This document shows, one piece after another, positions 25,232 to 31,459 of a stretch of 42,741 nt of DNA. The stretch's first letter is position 1. The number at the start of each line of letters is the position of its first letter. The DNA lies in the IMG/VR virus record IMGVR_UViG_3300042543_000165, positions 1 to 42,741 of that record; one strand, 5' to 3'. A program made the position numbers and the translations under genes. The DNA is from a virus. The notes below the pieces were generated by a model that saw only the letters and a program-made list of their open reading frames with translations, was not told the origin of the DNA and did no database searches.

Positions 25232-26185
25232 TCAAGCCGCCGGTCTATCCCCGTCCTTTTGCCCTTGACCAGAATTGTCAACCGGCGGCGGTTCCGCGAA
25301 GTTCAGCGGCGGCAGGCAGTCCACGCTGCTCTGCTCCGTTGGGCAAATCGTCGGATCAACATAGACCTCTTGCAGATTCGGGTCCGAGTGGTCAAGCACC
25401 TGAGTAGCCGCAGCCTTTCCGCCGGCTAGGGCTGCATAGGAAGCCCGTGTCCTGCGAAGCCCGTGGAAGCCTCGGTATTTCACGCCTGCGTTTTTGCAGA
25501 GCAATTTGAGGCTTGTCCACAGCGAACCGCGGCAACGGTCCCAAACCCAGATCCGTTCCTCTGGCCCGCCTTTGTGCTTCGCCAGCATGGCTGCGAGATC
25601 GGCCGTAAAGTCCCGGTCGAGGTCTCGGGTCTGCCCTTTGCGGGTTTCTCCCCGGAACAGCACTCGACGCCGCTCTAGGTCAACGTCAGACCAGCGGAGC
25701 GACATCAGCGCTTCGGCCCGTTCACCTGTGCAATAGCCCATGTAGAGCAACGTAGCCCACCACCAGCGGCTCGGCTTTCCGCCGGTGCTGCCGTTCCTCC
25801 GTAGGGCGGTACGGATCAGTGCCGCCACGTCTGCGGATTGGTAGGCCCGCCCAACCGGGATGGATTTCGGCACCTTGATGCGGGGCAGTTCTGGGAAGTC
25901 TTTGCACCACCGTTTTCGCGCTGCGTAGTTCCAGACCGCCTGGATCATCACCTTGTCTTTCTGCACAGAAGCCGACCGGATCGGCTTGCCAGCCCAGGAC
26001 TGCGTAGCTCGCTCTCTGAGGTAGCGACTGATGACAAGGTCATCTAGGTCGTCCACGGTTGGAGCGTGTCCTAGAAACGCTTCTAGACGTTCCAGAAGCA
26101 TCCAGTACAGCGCGGCCGTCTTGCTGCTCAAGTTCCGCAGATCGCAATACCGCTCAACCAGTTCTTTCAGCGTCATCGGTTCCAT
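25232..26185 (-). CDS. int: Tyrosine recombinase (phage integrase)
   Basis: 317 residues on the minus strand; GGGAGG on that strand precedes the ATG. The N-terminal half is the SAM-like core-binding domain. The catalytic set is complete: Arg156 (TGER), Lys183 (TRKGQ), His241-x-x-Arg244 (HGLRRTRAS), His266 (LDHSD) and Tyr275 (EVYVD). It should integrate and excise the phage, showing a temperate lifestyle. It is the only gene of the window on this strand, and its upstream region has several palindromes. A Pro- and acid-rich tail of about 40 residues follows the catalytic domain. Confidence 0.95.
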   Translation of the reverse strand: MEPMTLKELVERYCDLRNLSSKTAALYWMLLERLEAFLGHAPTVDDLDDLVISRYLRERATQSWAGKPIRSASVQKDKVMIQAVWNYAARKRWCKDFPELPRIKVPKSIPVGRAYQSADVAALIRTALRRNGSTGGKPSRWWWATLLYMGYCTGERAEALMSLRWSDVDLERRRVLFRGETRKGQTRDLDRDFTADLAAMLAKHKGGPEERIWVWDRCRGSLWTSLKLLCKNAGVKYRGFHGLRRTRASYAALAGGKAAATQVLDHSDPNLQEVYVDPTICPTEQSSVDCLPPLNFAEPPPVDNSGQGQKDGDRPAA

Positions 26186-26210
26186 GTGGCACCCTCCCTT
26201 TGTGAATCAA

Positions 26211-26227
26211 TGTACACGTAGTGTACA
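26211..26227. promoter_or_regulatory. Operator-like palindrome TGTACAC-gta-GTGTACA
   Basis: Perfect 7-base arms about 26 bases upstream of the integrase start. On the minus strand it includes TACACT, a possible -10. Related half-sites recur at 27237-27243 (GTGTACA) and 27292-27305 (TGTAC-gccg-GTACA). Confidence 0.6.
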
Positions 26228-26351
26228 GCGTTCAGTACTGGAGCCGCCTCCAGTCCTGAAAACTGTCCACAACACTATCGGCTCAACGGTCGTTCCGATT
26301 CCAAGGGATGCGCCGACTGGGCGATTTTGGGTGGACGGCGGGTTGGACAGT

Positions 26352-26379
26352 TTGACTCTCGTTCCCGTATCGGTACCAT
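26352..26379 (+). promoter_or_regulatory. Promoter TTGACT-N16-TACCAT
   Basis: TTGACT (26352-26357) and TACCAT (26374-26379) are 16 bases apart. The expected transcription start is at or near the ATG at 26386, so the mRNA could be leaderless. The -10 lies in TATCGGTACCATTGG, similar to the site at 26693-26704. Confidence 0.5.
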
Positions 26380-26385
26380 TGGGGC

Positions 26386-26625
26386 ATGATCGTGGCACTG
26401 CGAAACGACAAGGGCAGGAAACTCATCTCATGCCGAGAGGCTGCCGAGGCATACGGCTGCACGATGTCCTACATCCGCCGGCTGGCCCGTTTGGGCCGTC
26501 TTCAGACGGAGGAGGTTGGAGGCTGCTACTTCTTTGAGGAAGCCGACGTAAAGCGTCTGGCGGCCCAGGCAGCCAAGGGCGAAGGCCGGCAGCGGAAGCG
26601 GGCGGAAGGCTTCCAAGCAGGCTAG
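26386..26625 (+). CDS. HTH protein, excisionase/MerR-like
   Basis: 79 residues from ATG 26386. The core (LISCREAAEAYGCTMSYIRR), then LARLGRLQTEEVGGCYFFEE and ADVKRLAAQ matches the short helix-turn-helix domain of excisionase and MerR-type proteins, with a basic tail (GRQRKRAEG). It is divergent from the integrase, where excisionase or an integrase regulator is expected. There is no well-spaced ribosome site; the -10 is only 7 bases before the ATG. Confidence 0.7.
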   Translation: MIVALRNDKGRKLISCREAAEAYGCTMSYIRRLARLGRLQTEEVGGCYFFEEADVKRLAAQAAKGEGRQRKRAEGFQAG

Positions 26626-26675
26626 GCCCACTTTTCAGCGGCAAAAGCAGGGGTAAAAAATCTTTTCAAGACCCC

Positions 26676-26704
26676 TTGCCAATGGTTCCGATATCGGTAT
26701 CATT
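26676..26704 (+). promoter_or_regulatory. Promoter TTGCCA-N16-TATCAT overlapped by near-palindrome
   Basis: TTGCCA (26676-26681) and TATCAT (26698-26703) are 16 bases apart. The whole spacer is the 24-base near-palindrome AATGGTTCCGAT / ATCGGTATCATT (26681-26704; 10 of 12 arm positions match). Repressor binding here would block the promoter of the 26755 gene. Confidence 0.55.
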
Positions 26705-26754
26705 AGGCCATGCGATCAAATGAGACCAGCAGCCACGAACTTGGAGACGGAACG

Positions 26755-26946
26755 ATGAAGACATTTACGCTGATCGACGCCAACGGCTTCAAGACGCGGT
26801 TCACTGTTCACGCCAGCGGAAACGTTTCGATTGAGGATTTTGACCGCGACGGCAATTCGATGGGCTGGCCGTTTACGACCGACACGCACGGAGGCCGATG
26901 CGAGTACCGGAAGTGCGTCACTAAGTTTGGCATGAAGCCCATTTGA
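26755..26946 (+). CDS. Small early protein of unknown function
   Basis: 63 residues from ATG 26755, preferred to ATG 26710 because GGAG at 26743-26746 is well placed. 26710 lies where transcription would start. The protein (MKTFTLIDANGFKTRFTVHA), then SGNVSIEDFDRDGNSMG and CEYRKCVTKFGMKP looks like a small beta-rich fold with two cysteines. It is first in a rightward early operon under the palindromic operator. Confidence 0.5.
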   Translation: MKTFTLIDANGFKTRFTVHASGNVSIEDFDRDGNSMGWPFTTDTHGGRCEYRKCVTKFGMKPI

Positions 26947-27033
26947 CAAAACAAGGTGGGGCCACCCGGCCTTCCGCCAGCTGCGAAACGGGTGGCATTT
27001 TACACACAGGATTCTCTGGCCAAGGAGGGCCAC

Positions 27034-27177
27034 ATGCAACGCACGCTCGACAACATCTTTCCAGCGCTAGTGCTGATCCGCATCGGCCAGGAACTTGGAA
27101 CGGACTCCCCAGCCGCCAGGGCCGTTCACGATCTGCTTGAACTCCTGGCTTCTTTCCCGTGGCGGATTCTTGGTTGA
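27034..27177 (+). CDS. 47-residue helical protein
   Basis: Starts at ATG 27034 with AAGGAGG at 27022-27028. The sequence MQRTLDNIFPALVLIRIGQE, then LGTDSPAARAVHDLLELLAS is two short amphipathic helices. Too short for family recognition. Located in the early region, so a small regulatory or host-takeover peptide is possible. Confidence 0.5.
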   Translation: MQRTLDNIFPALVLIRIGQELGTDSPAARAVHDLLELLASFPWRILG

Positions 27178-27332
27178 CAACTGGTTCCGATTCCGCAACA
27201 CTTCGCCCCGCCTGAATGGTTCCGAATTGGCAACACGTGTACAGCCGTTCGACTCCCCTCATTTTGTTGGCCGACCCCCTTGACCGACATATGTACGCCG
27301 GTACAGTACCGCACCAAACGAAAGGAAATTCG
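27178..27332. promoter_or_regulatory. Early promoter region with repeated operator-like elements
   Basis: Two 20-base direct repeats, TGGTTCCGATTCCGCAACAC (27182-27201) and TGGTTCCGAATTGGCAACAC (27217-27236), differ at 3 positions. GTGTACA follows at 27237-27243. Then come promoter hexamers TTGACC (27280-27285) and TACAGT (27302-27307), and TGTAC-gccg-GTACA at 27292-27305 overlaps the -10. This is the probable main early promoter and operator. Confidence 0.6.
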
Positions 27333-27554
27333 ATGGACCCGAATCACAACGAATACCTCGCCGCAATCGCCGGACTGCCTGAGCAGACGCCATCACGCAC
27401 GGTTCGCAACGAGCCTGCCGTTGGCGACTTCGTCAGCGGCTTGACCGCTGGCAAACGCTGGAGCGGTCGCGTTCAGGCGTGCTACCGCAATTGGCTGGCG
27501 ATCGACTGCGACGGCGCGTGGCTCACGGTGCCTCCGCAGGACATCACGCACTGA
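27333..27554 (+). CDS. Small early protein of unknown function
   Basis: 73 residues, ATG 27333 with AAAGGAA at 27321-27327. It starts DPNHNEYLAAIAGLPEQTPS and ends GRVQACYRNWLAIDCDGAWL then TVPPQDITH. The latter part resembles a small beta-barrel (SH3-like), as in KOW-type proteins. First gene of the RecT operon downstream of the early promoter. Confidence 0.5.
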   Translation: MDPNHNEYLAAIAGLPEQTPSRTVRNEPAVGDFVSGLTAGKRWSGRVQACYRNWLAIDCDGAWLTVPPQDITH

Positions 27555-27709
27555 AACAGGACCGCCTGCCGGTGGAACCGGCTTGCGGAAGGAAGCGGCA
27601 TGGAGCCGCAGGCCAAGGAAGGGACGATCACCCGCAACGCATGACGCCGAGCGGGTCATACCAGAAAAGCGACGAAAAACGCAGGTTTTCCAATACGAAA
27701 GGACGCGGC

Positions 27710-28609
27710 ATGACCACGGAGATTTCAACACAACGGGCCACTGGATTGGCCCTTCAGACGTTCGACGACGCTATGCGATTCGGCAAGATGGTTGCCGATT
27801 CGGAGTTCGCACCGAAGGACTTTCGCGGCAAGCCGGCCAGCTGCGTGCTGGCGATCCAAGCCGGTGCCGAGATCGGGTTGAGCCCGATGCAGGCGCTGCA
27901 ATCGATCGCGGTCGTGAACGGACGGCCGAGCGTTTTCGGTGACGCTGCCCTGGCGGTGTGCAAGGCCAGCCCGGTCTGCGAATTCGTTTGGGAGCAAGTC
28001 AACGGCGACGGCGATCAGATGGTCGCCATGTGCCAAGCCAAGCGGCGTGGATACGAAAAGGCAACCACCGTCACGTTCAGCGTGGCGGACGCCAAGAAGG
28101 CTGGATTGTGGGGCAAGTCAGGCCCGTGGACGCAGTACCCCAAGCGAATGCTGCAAATGCGGGCCAGGGGCTTCGCACTGCGTGACGCCTTCCCAGACGT
28201 TCTGCGCGGGCTTGTGACAGCAGAGGAAGCTCAGGACTACCCAACGCCTGAGCCAGCCCGCGAGCCCGTCGTCGTTCGTCCGAAGTTCGATCAGCCGGCA
28301 ACGCACACGCCCGACATCACGACTGACCAGCCCAGTGTGGTCACGCTGAAGACGAAGCGTCAGCCGCCAGAAATCACAGACCCGGTGGCAAAGGCACGGC
28401 TGGCGATTAACCGGGCCAAGACCCTTGAGGACTGCGACAAGCTGCGGGATCTCATCACGGCCCGTCATGCGGAAGGCGTGTTCACAGACGCCGACCGTGA
28501 CGAACTGGTGAAGCTCCTGCACGGCAAGGCGGAACTGCTGATTAACGCAGAGGACAGCGGCACGGATTTCCCCCACGAAGCGGCCCAGCACGAGGTGGCA
28601 CATGGCTGA
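27710..28609 (+). CDS. recT: RecT-family single-strand annealing protein
   Basis: 299 residues from ATG 27710 with AAAGGA at 27699-27703. Longer in-frame starts lack this site; ATG 27641 adds 23 poor residues. The core (PKDFRGKPASCVLAIQAGAE) and IGLSPMQALQSIAVVNGRPS, then FGDAALAVCKA and WTQYPKRMLQMRARGFALRD is that of RecT/Bet annealing proteins. It promotes annealing in phage recombination and replication. The C-terminal third is variable and charged. No RecE or lambda-type exonuclease gene adjoins it. Confidence 0.88.
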   Translation: MTTEISTQRATGLALQTFDDAMRFGKMVADSEFAPKDFRGKPASCVLAIQAGAEIGLSPMQALQSIAVVNGRPSVFGDAALAVCKASPVCEFVWEQVNGDGDQMVAMCQAKRRGYEKATTVTFSVADAKKAGLWGKSGPWTQYPKRMLQMRARGFALRDAFPDVLRGLVTAEEAQDYPTPEPAREPVVVRPKFDQPATHTPDITTDQPSVVTLKTKRQPPEITDPVAKARLAINRAKTLEDCDKLRDLITARHAEGVFTDADRDELVKLLHGKAELLINAEDSGTDFPHEAAQHEVAHG

Positions 28610-28829
28610 TTACAAGCGTGATTTTGAAACCGAAGAACAGTACCGGCAGCGCATTGCCGACCCGCTCACGGTCGAGACCGACATCGGCAAGGTCTTGGAC
28701 GACGAAGTGCCGTCGCCATGGATCGTTGACCAGGGGCCGGTTTGGAACTCGCGGCGGGACGAGCGAGCGATACGCCGCGAGAACCAGCGGATTTTTGAGT
28801 TGGACGAGCGAGACAGACTTCCAAGGTGA
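28602..28829 (+). CDS. Small charged early protein
   Basis: 75 residues, overlapping the end of recT by 8 bases. Highly charged and helical (DYKRDFETEEQYRQRIADPL, DEVPSPWIVDQGPVWNSRRD). It is probably translated with RecT. No family recognised; an accessory of recombination is only a guess from position. Confidence 0.5.
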   Translation: MADYKRDFETEEQYRQRIADPLTVETDIGKVLDDEVPSPWIVDQGPVWNSRRDERAIRRENQRIFELDERDRLPR

Positions 28830-28999
28830 TGCCACCGGCACGCGATTGCCGCAGCGGCAGTGATTCCAGCCGCATTCGCCCGTAACGCCGGCCCAGTGCG
28901 GATCAACGCCGGCAGTTGAGAGACGCGGACAACCTCCTACTACCGCTGAGACTCAACCGAATGCCCCACGTTACGGGGCCAATACACAAGGACGTGACC

Positions 29000-29311
29000 A
29001 TGAGCAACGACCACTACACGCCGTCACTCGACACGCTTCCGCTCTTCCGCCGCACAGATCCGGTCACCAGCAAGGCCGCAGCTGCGGAGGCGAAGACGTT
29101 TCGTGGCGAACACCACGCGGCGATTCTTGACGCACTCGCGCAAGGCCCGGCAGGCGCCAGCGGGATCGCCGCTCGATGCGGACTGGACGGGCACCAAGTT
29201 GGACGTCGCATCAACGAGCTTGCCAAGTCTGGACAGATCGTCGAGACGGGGCGGAACGTCAAAAGTGCGAGCGGGAAATGGCAGCGGGAATGGAGGGTGG
29301 CGTGCCATTAG
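29000..29311 (+). CDS. Winged-helix DNA-binding protein
   Basis: 103 residues from ATG 29000, supported by AAGGA at 28988-28992 over upstream starts. The start (LPLFRRTDPVTSKAAAAEAK) and the wing region (AILDALAQGPAGASGIAARC, GLDGHQVGRRINELAKSGQI) are typical of short phage winged-helix proteins. It probably regulates early transcription or assists replication. The last bases overlap the next gene. Confidence 0.65.
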   Translation: MSNDHYTPSLDTLPLFRRTDPVTSKAAAAEAKTFRGEHHAAILDALAQGPAGASGIAARCGLDGHQVGRRINELAKSGQIVETGRNVKSASGKWQREWRVACH

Positions 29312-29979
29312 TAGTTGCCGTATGGCCAAACAACACCATCAGCATTCTGCGCGTTTCGGCAGGCTTCTCAATGCTTGATCTGTTTGCATTGATAGACGTA
29401 GAAGCGAATCCGTTGGATGCAACGTGCTATCAGGTGGGGTCTGACGAAGACGGCCTGCACATAACGTTTGACTGGAAGCATTTGGACGACGGCAGCAACG
29501 TTACGCCTGAGTCTGCTGGCTTAGCGATCGGAAAACTGTTCGGCAAAATCAAACAGCTGCCTTGGCCAGAAGACATTGTGAAGCAGTGGCTGCGCCAGCT
29601 GTCACACAATATGCGACGCCAGGATCACATGGATCGCTCTCGGTTTTTGCTCGCTGATGAGATACCGAAGTTTCCATGCGCTCCACCACCTACACATAGC
29701 GTGTGCGAAGTTCGCCGCATGCGCCCGTTTTGCGGCGTGTACTTTGCGTTTAACGAAGACGGAACTTGTCATTACGTTGGCGAGTCCGAGGACGTAACGA
29801 AGCGCGTTAGCAAATCTCGTCCTGAAATTGGCAACAGGATGATTGGGCTGATTGAGTGCATGCCGCATGACCGGAGGCGTATTGAGGCTTACTTCGTTGC
29901 CTTGCTTGATCCGCCTGGAAATGGCGCTTCATCGCACCGCATGAAAGAGAAGGAGGCCACTGATGGCGCAGCAGGTTGA
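29302..29979 (+). CDS. Protein with GIY-YIG-like C-terminal domain
   Basis: 225 residues from GTG 29302, preceded by GGAGGG. ATG 29290 and 29278 are in-frame alternatives. The first 150 residues are of unknown fold. Residues about 160-212 resemble a GIY-YIG nuclease core: FCGVYFAFNEDG, then CHYVGESEDVTKRV, then RRRIEAYFVALLDPPGN, where the late Glu would be the metal ligand. It could be a nicking or structure-specific nuclease for replication. The fusion with the unknown N-terminal domain is unusual. Confidence 0.6.
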   Translation: MPLVVAVWPNNTISILRVSAGFSMLDLFALIDVEANPLDATCYQVGSDEDGLHITFDWKHLDDGSNVTPESAGLAIGKLFGKIKQLPWPEDIVKQWLRQLSHNMRRQDHMDRSRFLLADEIPKFPCAPPPTHSVCEVRRMRPFCGVYFAFNEDGTCHYVGESEDVTKRVSKSRPEIGNRMIGLIECMPHDRRRIEAYFVALLDPPGNGASSHRMKEKEATDGAAG

Positions 29980-30847
29980 CCACTACATACCGTTCTTCGG
30001 GCGTGACTTTTACGCATCCACGGCCATGTGGACGGCCGCCGAAGTTGGCCACTACATCCGTCTGCTGGTCATCCAGTGGGACAGCGGATCGCTTCCGCCT
30101 GAACTCGAACGCCTTGAACTTGTATCGCCTGGGATCACGTCTGTGTGGCAATTGCTCCAGACAAAGTTCCCAGTTTGCGAAGACGGCCAGCGCCGCAACG
30201 CCCGCATGGAGGAACACCGGGCAAAGGCACAGGAACTGAAAGAGGCCAGGGCCGAGGCCGGAAGGCGTGGAAACGAAAAGCGGTGGGATCGCAAACCGAT
30301 CGCAAAGGTATCGCAAACCGATCGCAAACCGATCGCAAAGGGTATCGCAAATGGTATCGCAAAAGTATCGCCTCCATCCCCATCCCCATCTTCTTCTCCT
30401 TCGGAGAAGAAGAACACACACACCGCATGCGAGAATGCGGACGACTTTGGCCACCAAGGATGGGCCGCAGACGAGTGGGACCGCTTCCTAGCCATCTGGA
30501 ACGCCACAGAGCGGGCTGCAAAGTGGACCCCGCTAATGGCGCCCACTGGCTGGGTTGACCTTGCAGCATCACCTGGGTGGCTGGAACGGGCTCGTCTGGC
30601 GGCGGCTCGACTGCCCAGCTGCAAGTTTTTTGAGAACCCGTTGGCCGTCACGAAGTTTTTTGAGTTTGTAGACCGCATCCTTGCTGGCGAGTTTGACAAC
30701 GCAAAGAAGCATCGCGGCAAAGACGCGCCAGACGAGAAGCCGCCGCCGAAGGTCTGGAAGGACGAATACCGTCCAGCCCCCTACCGCAGACCAGCCGAGG
30801 CAGTCGCGCTTGCACAGTCGTTGAAACTCAAGGACGAGGAACCATGA
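29963..30847 (+). CDS. DUF1376-type replication initiator-like protein
   Basis: 294 residues. The N-terminus (YIPFFGRDFYASTAMWTAAE) and VGHYIRLLVIQWDSGSLP belong to the DUF1376 group found in phage replication modules. The middle encodes repeated DRKPIAK-type peptides because the DNA carries iterons. The C-terminus (WDRFLAIWNATERAAKW, KFFENPLAVTKFFEFVDRIL) resembles primosomal/DnaT-like helical domains. Like lambda O, this gene apparently contains its own origin. Coupled to the next gene by ATGA. Confidence 0.75.
   Translation: MAQQVDHYIPFFGRDFYASTAMWTAAEVGHYIRLLVIQWDSGSLPPELERLELVSPGITSVWQLLQTKFPVCEDGQRRNARMEEHRAKAQELKEARAEAGRRGNEKRWDRKPIAKVSQTDRKPIAKGIANGIAKVSPPSPSPSSSPSEKKNTHTACENADDFGHQGWAADEWDRFLAIWNATERAAKWTPLMAPTGWVDLAASPGWLERARLAAARLPSCKFFENPLAVTKFFEFVDRILAGEFDNAKKHRGKDAPDEKPPPKVWKDEYRPAPYRRPAEAVALAQSLKLKDEEP
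30288..30371 (+). repeat. ori: Iteron array of ATCGCAAA, candidate replication origin
   Basis: Seven exact copies of ATCGCAAA start at 30288, 30299, 30310, 30321, 30332, 30344 and 30356, spaced 11, 11, 11, 11, 12 and 12 bases, with a partial eighth (ATCGC) at 30367. The spacing follows the DNA helix, so bound protein would line up on one face. The array lies inside the initiator-like gene, as in lambda O. A perfect hairpin follows at 30390-30412. Confidence 0.8.
30390..30412. repeat. Perfect hairpin beside the iterons
   Basis: CTTCTTCTCC (30390-30399) and GGAGAAGAAG (30403-30412) form a 10-base stem with a TTC loop. It sits 19 bases after the last partial iteron. Could be a replication start or single-strand priming structure. 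Confidence 0.5.
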
Positions 30848-31074
30848 CCGAAACAAAAACACCACCCCCGGTAGCACTCACGGAACGGCAGGCCGAAGTA
30901 CTGGCGTTCATTGAAAAGAATTCCGGCATGTACGGCCCGACCGTGCGCGAGATCGCTGCCGGCTTGGGAATCCGATCGCCCAACGGCGTCACTGGCCACC
31001 TTGACGCTCTTGAGAAAAAGGGCGTCATCCGCCGCAAGCCAAACTGCGTCCGTGGGATTGAGGTGATCGCATGA
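30844..31074 (+). CDS. LexA-type DNA-binding domain protein without peptidase
   Basis: 76 residues. It corresponds to the N-terminal winged-helix domain of LexA: LTERQAEVLAFIEKNSGMYG, PTVREIAAGLGI, then SPNGVTGHLDALEKKGVIRR and GIEVIA. The Ser/Lys self-cleavage domain is absent, and the next frame encodes an unrelated protein. It could compete with host LexA or regulate early genes without SOS-dependent cleavage. ATGA-coupled on both sides. Confidence 0.75.
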   Translation: MTETKTPPPVALTERQAEVLAFIEKNSGMYGPTVREIAAGLGIRSPNGVTGHLDALEKKGVIRRKPNCVRGIEVIA

Positions 31075-31262
31075 AGGATTTCCCTTACGAGCTTCCGGCG
31101 CCGAGCGTCGTTGCTGATATGTGCGCCATCCAGGCGTGGAAAGACCACATCGACGATGACAGCCGGATCTTGCATGAGATGAGTGCAGACACGATCCGAG
31201 TGCTGATGAATCGTTGCGTGCGTCTGTCGCAGGCGCTCGAACGCAAGGAGGCGCGGGCATGA
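31071..31262 (+). CDS. Small helical protein
   Basis: 63 residues, coupled to the LexA-like gene by ATGA. Sequence DFPYELPAPSVVADMCAIQA, then ILHEMSADTIRVLMNRCVRL. Probably two helices. No family recognised; it may be a partner of its neighbours. Confidence 0.5.
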   Translation: MKDFPYELPAPSVVADMCAIQAWKDHIDDDSRILHEMSADTIRVLMNRCVRLSQALERKEARA

Positions 31263-31459
31263 CCGTTTCGCAACTCACATTGATCTGTGCCGGGTTTTCG
31301 CTCAATGCCCTGACTTTCGGTTTGGGCATCGTGGTTGGTGTGGCTCTCTCTAATCGAAAGGATTCGACAAATGGCAACTGCAACGAAGGAACGAAGGGGA
31401 AAGAATACTGGCACGGCGTTGAACGCCGCGGAACTCAAGGCAGCACTGGCGACCGTTAG
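31259..31459 (+). CDS. Small single-pass membrane protein overlapping dnaN
   Basis: 66 residues from ATG 31259. The N-terminal SQLTLICAGFSLNALTFG followed by LGIVVGVALS is a transmembrane segment; the rest is polar. The last 89 bases overlap the dnaN start in another frame. The overlapping part of the protein is low-complexity, so a shorter functional product is conceivable. Confidence 0.45.
   Translation: MTVSQLTLICAGFSLNALTFGLGIVVGVALSNRKDSTNGNCNEGTKGKEYWHGVERRGTQGSTGDR

Larger units (their letters stand above)
26186..26385. promoter_or_regulatory. Divergent control region between int and HTH gene
   Basis: Noncoding. It carries the palindrome TGTACAC-gta-GTGTACA (26211-26227), the palindrome CAGTACTG (26233-26240), the inverted repeat ACTGGAG-ccgc-CTCCAGT (26237-26254), a CGTTCCGATTCC element at 26291-26302, and a rightward promoter-like pair at 26352-26379. 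Attachment site or operators are likely; attP could not be located without the host sequence. Confidence 0.55.

Noticed and set aside
26710-26757. ATG 26710 as gene start
   Set aside because: It coincides with the expected transcription start; ATG 26755 has a proper GGAG site.
27600-27644. 14-codon ORF before recT as leader peptide
   Set aside because: Weak ribosome site and no regulatory residue pattern; not strong enough to list.
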